Assembly (NCBI GenBank): GCA_030710605.1
Contig: CP092865.1
Location: forward strand, 34,324,244-34,388,243
Source of the DNA: Cordylochernes scorpioides
Lineage: Eukaryota; Arthropoda; Arachnida; Pseudoscorpiones; Chernetidae
DNA: 64,000 nt
Reading direction: 5' to 3'
Below are positions 58,329-64,000 of this stretch, piece after piece. Position numbers and translations under genes: made by a program. Numbering within the stretch: position 1 is the stretch's first letter; each line of letters begins with the position of its first letter. The notes beneath the pieces were generated by a model. It was not told the origin of the DNA. It saw only the letters and a program-made list of their open reading frames with translations, and did no database searches.

Positions 58329-59748
58329 TAGAATTCAAGTTGATATAATGAAATAGAGTGATTGATTACCCTAATAATAGAAATCAATTTTATACTCCCA
58401 TAGGAGGAGACCTAACAAAATGGAGCGAATACTTTTCCTAACAATAGAGTTGTACAGTCCTGTGAGGCTATCAATCCTAACAAATAAAGAAATCAAAATT
58501 AAAATCGAACCTATTATGTTCCCCAACCCTATGCTAATGTACTTTGGTCTAACAGTATAATAGTTTTTAACCTTCTCACACATTCATTATTCCAATCCTT
58601 TCATACACCCTCCCCCTATCATTCACGGAATGCACACAAACTAAAGTTAAAAGCTGCTACAGAAGCCTAAATACTCAAATATCATTATCAATATGCCTTA
58701 ATAGTAATAAATCTTACAGGACAAAATGTGAAATCAAATAAAATTAACAAATTAAAACAAATGGGGGCTAATGCCCTAGTTTACTCAAAAAGAAAATGCC
58801 TCATACAAACTCCATTTAAAATTACTTGTACTTAAATAAATAATACTCATACTTAAACAAATTAATAAAATTGATTGTCGACAATCAAATACTGAGATCT
58901 AACCTATCATTAAAATTGTGCATCTAATAGTTTGAAATTCTTCTTCTTATCTTGACACTTGGTGTCTACACAAGATGAATCATCAAAACTAGCACTTAAA
59001 TGGAGCGAACTGAACTTCAAGCATTTACCTCATTGCCATATATGATAGGTCTACAAGTGTTTTGCCAACGCTACTTCCCATATAAGATCATTGGCATCCT
59101 TCTTTCTCTGCTATTCAGCTAAACTCTTTCTTTGGAATTAAAGGGCTTTCATTACCCAACCCGTTCTGGAGATTAACAACAGAGATCACTTGCTATCCTA
59201 ACATATCAACTCTTAGACCACAACTGCCTTACACACCCTCATTAGAAATTCTCTTTGAACTGTATTCTGGACCCAGGGATTACAGGTAGTCAAGTTTTAC
59301 CCAACACAAGATCCAAGTCTGTCCATAGAGAATAGGTTACAAGCACAGCAATTATCTAGTGTGTCTAAGCCCCTTTATCTAATTTTAAAGTTGAACCAAA
59401 GTTCAGAACCTTAAATAAAAAAATTAAAACTAAACAAACTGTTGAACTTAAGTCTTAAATCACAACCTGCTATTAATACAGAATAGCATCTTCAATAAAA
59501 CAGGAAAACCGAAAACTCCTTACAATGAACATTTAACACAAACACAAGGTTGTAGCCTTAAAAAAAGAAAACTGAAAGAAACTGAATCCTTTGCAATGAC
59601 ACTTAGAATATAAAACCATGGTTGAGGCGAAAAAAAAAAAAAACTGAAATTCTTCAAGACCTCAGTCTAGGGCCTTTAACCCACGTTCTAACACTTCATA
59701 CTATGATCAAAATTCAACTAAACTCTAGTACACATTCTATAGGTTTAA

Positions 59749-59915
59749 TCATTGGCAACCTGGACACGATCTGCACTCGGTGGGCTTCTTGACCCTGGTC
59801 GAACGGCGTATTTCAGGGCCGTCAACATTGCCACCAATTGCCCTATTTACTACCTCTAGCGGGTTTCCTAAGATTGCTGTCTCTCGTGGTCCCTCTGGTT
59901 CTACAGTTGGACGAA
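59749..59915 (-). pseudogene. Integrase C-terminal tail only (element T)
   Basis: About 55 codons ending in TGA at 59749-59751. It aligns with the last part of the R protein (PRETAILGNPLEVVNRAIGG, IRRSTRVKKPTECRSCPGCQ). Everything upstream, including the core and GPY/F module, is gone, and the minisatellite starts within about 40 bases. No stop codon interrupts the retained part. Confidence 0.85.
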
Positions 59916-59949
59916 ATTGTAGCATAAAAATAAAAAAATAAAAACTAAA

Positions 59950-61100
59950 ATTTTCCTAAATCATATCCTGACAAGGTTGCGAAAGCTCTTCAAAACGATG
60001 TGTTATATTAAAACAAGGTTGATACAACTCTTTCAACTATGTACTACACTATGGGAGGTTGTGACAATTCTACACTAGGAGAAGACGAAAACCCAAGATA
60101 TCGTCCATGTAGTGAGCATGAAACCCTACCACGATCCCGAAGTACAAGAACAGATTGCCCAAGGTCATGTGACCGACTAGTAAACAGCGAGACGCTGTTT
60201 CTCTTGTGGAGGGAGTGAAATCAGGAGGACAGAGTTTCCTGGTATTCCCTCTTATCTGGACCGACCGGTCGGGTAAACAGTGGCGTCACGTGGAAGGAGG
60301 AAATATCTGAGTTCCTCCCTCTTGTTCTAACTGCTGGGTCGATTTGGCTCATGTAAATAGTAACTCTTATTTTATATCTAAAATCTCTCATATAACTTAT
60401 TAAATAAAACGGTGTAAAAACGGTGTACTATACAAGGATAAGGTTGTGACAAATTTCTCTAAATGACACACTAATATTAAAACAAATTGTGAAGATCTTT
60501 AAAGATGGCAACAAACACTACAGCAAGGTTGTGAGACGATATGCTGCACAAAGACAAGGTTGAGACAAATAACACACTAACACTGAAACAGGGTGTTAAA
60601 GCTCCTTTCAACGGTCACTTAACACTAGAACACACGTTATGGTTTAAAAATAAAAAGAAGAACTGCAAACTATTTAAAGTTCACCATGACACTAAGACAA
60701 GATTGTTAATATAAAATAAAGTAGGAAAACTGGAAGTTTAGAACACACGTTATAGTTTAAAATAAAAAGAAAAACTGCAAACTCTTCAAAGTTCACCATA
60801 ACATTGGGACAAAATTGTTAGCGCAAATAAAAAAATTGAAAACTCTTTAAAGTTCATCATCACACTAGGACAAGATGTAGCTTAAAATAAAAAAGAAAAA
60901 AAAAGGACCGAAATTTTAAGATTCATTACAACGCTAAAACAAACTCGTAGCTAGAAAAATAAAAGAAAGCTGGAACTCTTTAAATCACACCCTATCACTA
61001 AGAACAAAGAGTTGTTAAAAAAAAAAAAAGACTGAGTAACTCTTAAATATCATATACCAACATTAAAACCAAGATTGCAGCCAATAAAAAAATTGCTTCT
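59950..61100 (-). repeat. Minisatellite of element T
   Basis: Reverse-orientation relative of the array at 42540-43250, with repeated AA(A)CAAGGTTGTGA and TAACACTAAAACA-type blocks, longer and more diverged, with extra A-rich spacers. Confidence 0.75.
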
Positions 61101-61229
61101 GAAAAAAAAAGGAGAATACTTATTTGTTATTTAATATATAACCTAGTATTGTAACTAATAAAGACCTATGTATATAAATTACTGTATACAGTTGCTGAAA
61201 CTTAGGTAAATCAGCTTACACAAACTCTC

Positions 61230-63730
61230 AGTGCATAATATGTATTATTTACAGATATTGGTATCTAATCTAAAACAAATTATCCATCAACCACTTGATG
61301 AAGAGTTAAAAAATCGTTCCATCGTTCTATCAGCCAACAGCTATTCTCTAAACGTTGAACGCACCTTCTCCTATCAACCTTTATCTACTATTTATAAAAC
61401 TCTTTATCCAACTTTCTTCAATTCTTTCTCTTTCAACATCTTTCTGCATCTTTCTATCTCTTTCTCATCTTTCATCATCCTCAACACCTTTTAACTTATT
61501 TCCATCGCATCTTTCTTCAACGCTTCCAACACATTTCGACTCTTCTTCATCGCCTTTTAGCTCACTTCAACGCTTTTTCATCGCCTTTTTAACACACTTC
61601 AACGCTCTTTCATCGCCTTTTAAACATACTTCATCGCTTTTTCATCCCTCTGGTGTTTCCTTGAAACCCGTCATCGGGATTGGATCCCGATCTATTATCA
61701 TTCTTCATTTTGAACTACTCTAGTATACTATCCCTCCACTGCCAGCTCTATACCAAAGTCCGACATTCGTTCAGTGCGGGAGCCACCGAAAAAATTTTGA
61801 GGAAAATTCCAGAGAGCCAGTTTGCACCCCCTAATCTCCCCTTCGGGGAGATAAGCTCTTCCTGGGTGTATTGAACTAGCTAGCTAAGGTAGCCCATTGA
61901 TAAAGGCGCCGTCCTCTCTGCCTTTACTGTATATCAGAATGAACTATTAATCATTACTAGTGTAATAGCATCCTGATAGTCTATGATTTTAATCCTTTAT
62001 ACACACTGGGTTAGGTAGTTCTCTTGTTAACAATAGAAAGAGAACCCATAACACTGTAGGCTAGTTAAAACGCAATAAAGTTAGATAAACAGTTTGCTTC
62101 AGCCAAACTAGAAAGGGCAGCCTTGTCATGGGAATTGGAGATATATGCATGTACAAAGGTCAGTTGTCCTATAACTTGAACATTTGTATCAAAATGGGTT
62201 ACACCTAATTGTTAACATTAAACAATGCTGATTGGCTACACCTGCAATATGCATTGACATGAGTAGCTCTGAAAATTTTAACATAAGATTTCAAATTTTA
62301 AGGTGTCATAAAGAAAAATTCTAAAAAGAAAAAATCTGCTCAATTTTATCTTTTCCATTTAATGCATAATGAATTTTTATGAAATAACTGTTTCTTATGC
62401 AACTCTCCATCTTATTGTTCCTTTCCCTATTCCAGCCCGAACTCTTGTTCACTACACGTTGGTTTGAAAAAAAAATTACTGTCAATTGTTGGCTAATCTC
62501 TCTTACGCCTTTCATGATATCGTGTATTTTGTCCTGACCTGGTTTGATTCAGCACGCCTTCCTATCGGAACTTCGTCAGGATACAGTGCTGGACATTTAA
62601 CATATATATGTTGTAATGGTATCAAAGATTTGTTTCGTTAAGACATGGCTGTCGCAGTGATTTTTCGTGGTATGATAGAGGTGAACCGAGCTTGGACACA
62701 TCTGATCAGGTCCGGGTTGGCACTACCATATCTTGCGTAATTTACTTGGCATGTCGATTAGCTGATTTTGGAAGATCTGAGCGAAAACCAGGTGCATCAG
62801 CCTGCAGATGGATGAATATAGAGTAAATCTCTATATTTTATAAATGATGCATATATATTTCCGATGATTTCTTAACATAGTACCACAGTGACCCCTTCTT
62901 CAACTGATTCATGTCACGTGGTTTATACGCTCGGTGGCGTCCATCGGGATAATATGTTTTATGTCGTTCTTCACTCACGTCCACCTTCGTGAGCATCATA
63001 GTCCTATTATATAATATACAATTTTACAGACAAAATTGCATGCTCCGACGTCCATTGTTTAAACCACGCAAGATATTCTACTTAATCTTCAAGACCTATT
63101 CCCGATCTCCCAGAAATGCAGTCCTTGCTACTGATTACCAATGTCTAATGCCACATTCCATAAAACTATTAAAGCCGATGTCGAAACGAGTTTTGGGTCT
63201 GTTCTGATGCTATAAGTCTCTCCTTTGTTATAGGCCTCTGCTGCCCTGACTACTGTTACTATGGATAATAATTACAGAATTCATTAACAAATTAAATATA
63301 CTATGAGTAATAATATGTATTTCTGCAGTGTCACAAAATCTGTATTTAATTAGCTTCTTCAATCTGGCATTCTGTCTCAATAGACTCATTAAACTCTAAT
63401 TCTCTGGTAAATGGGTTCTCATCTGTAAATTAGAGCTAGTGGGGATGGAAGAAGTTGACCAGAACAGATTAACAACTTCTCTGTCGCTACATTCACTTGG
63501 TAACAAAGGTAATGGGGTGTGATGGTTTAAGTACACCATCAGAACATATAGGAATGTGGGCTATACCCTGTTATAATGTTGTGTATTATAGAAATTTGGG
63601 ACATTGCATAAATCCATGAGTTGACGATATTACCCTACGGCACTTTCTGAGAAATTTTCTTTTTGATGATCCAGTGATTTTCTTTTATTCTCCAAATAAT
63701 AATTTTTTTAATTGATTTTTAATATTTTGT
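61230..63730 (-). other. Non-coding 5' body of element T
   Basis: Pyrimidine-rich TTCATCGCCTTTT-type repeats occur at 61440-61650 and a short segment similar to L at 61850-62060. I see nothing supportable in 62100-63730. Confidence 0.55.
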
Positions 63731-63738
63731 CTGATTAT

Positions 63739-63987
63739 GGCAACAATGCTGTTACCAAAATGTGACACTATTAATTTATTTGGACCTTTTGGATTAGGTC
63801 TTATTTTCTTGTAAATAATTAACAGTTAGGTATTCGGTGAAGCAAAAAATCTCATTATAGGACACTAGATACATTAGAAAAATATATATATAAACTTAAA
63901 GCATCTAAATTTAAATGATCAAATGGAAGCGAGCACTAACTTATTTATTTGTTACCTTTGTCTGAAGATGGTAACAAGACTGTTACC
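63739..63987 (+). repeat. Two GGTAACA...TGTTACC hairpin motifs
   Basis: 63739-63756 (GGCAACAATGCTGTTACC) and 63970-63987 (GGTAACAAGACTGTTACC), each followed by AAAATRT-CACA and the second preceded by TCTGAAGAT. The motif also occurs in R at 46749-46786. Confidence 0.7.
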
Positions 63988-64000
63988 AAAATATCACATA

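Larger units (their letters stand above)
58329..64000 (-). mobile_element. Partial third member (T) of the L/R long-LTR family
   Basis: In minus orientation it matches the body of R and L: 58330-58800 with R about 44900-45420 and L about 19680-20000, the integrase tail at 59749-59915, the minisatellite at 59950-61100, and 61850-62060 with L 22085-22320. No LTR is visible: the 3' side is cut by the gap and the 5' side lies beyond the window. Confidence 0.82.

Noticed and set aside
61355-61723. 122-aa Ser/Phe/Leu-rich ORF
   Set aside because: Simple pyrimidine-rich TTCATCGCCTTT-type repeats; no domain.
1-64000. CRISPR array, tRNA, rRNA or host exon
   Set aside because: Tandem repeats here have no spacer structure; no cloverleaf or rRNA block was recognised; all coding similarity is to transposable elements.

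Overview
This window is eukaryotic, transposon-dense, AT-rich intergenic DNA. I see no host protein-coding gene, rRNA, tRNA or CRISPR array. The mix of Jockey-like LINE, Gypsy, BEL/Pao, Penelope-like, Helitron and DD37D mariner (maT-type) sequences points to an invertebrate, most likely an arthropod. The mariner transposase resembles copies I associate with parasitic copepods, but the species is not fixed by the sequence. A 100-N assembly gap lies at 58229-58328.

Layout. 1-3598 (minus): 5' part of a Jockey-type LINE with two in-frame stops in ORF1 and three frame changes in ORF2. 3863-4740 (minus): Helitron-like element. 4773-4978: three 72-bp tandem units. 5081-7696: complete LTR element (499-bp LTRs, tRNA-Leu PBS, PPT) whose only ORF is an unrecognised 562-aa protein. 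7719-8361 (minus): second Helitron-like element. 8476-12284: Gypsy element whose gag is fused in frame to integrase, with protease, reverse transcriptase and most of RNase H missing.

12459-53069 is one BEL/Pao element (470-bp LTRs, CAGCT target duplication) split by nested insertions. First, a solo long LTR (O, minus, 14904-34879, CATG duplication) sits in its pol; O itself contains a Gypsy-like element (L, minus, 15358-31322, CTTC duplication) whose 5' LTR is tandemly triplicated, and a third Helitron-like element (32164-33280). Second, a full-length 15.7-kb element (R, plus, 35166-50832, GCTT duplication) with 3.24-kb near-identical LTRs interrupts the BEL pol again. Removing O and R restores a continuous BEL reading frame at both junctions. 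The BEL copy also lacks its reverse transcriptase through an in-frame deletion.

53070-58228: gag scrap of another Gypsy element, a pogo/Tigger-like terminal fragment, and a maT mariner (55341-56357) flanked by an inverted pair of about 280-bp repeats. 58329-64000 (minus): a third, truncated member (T) of the L/R family.

L, R and T look like one family of large non-autonomous Gypsy-like elements: long LTRs with a CCAAT-TATA-splice-donor core, a hairpin at the outer LTR edge, a Lys-type PBS, an antisense Penelope-like remnant (L and R), a roughly 43-bp minisatellite (R and T) and a progressively eroded integrase C-terminus (about 366, 296 and 55 codons). Together with the two RT-less but integrase-bearing elements and the element with an unknown ORF, the window is a collection of elements that would need proteins supplied by others.
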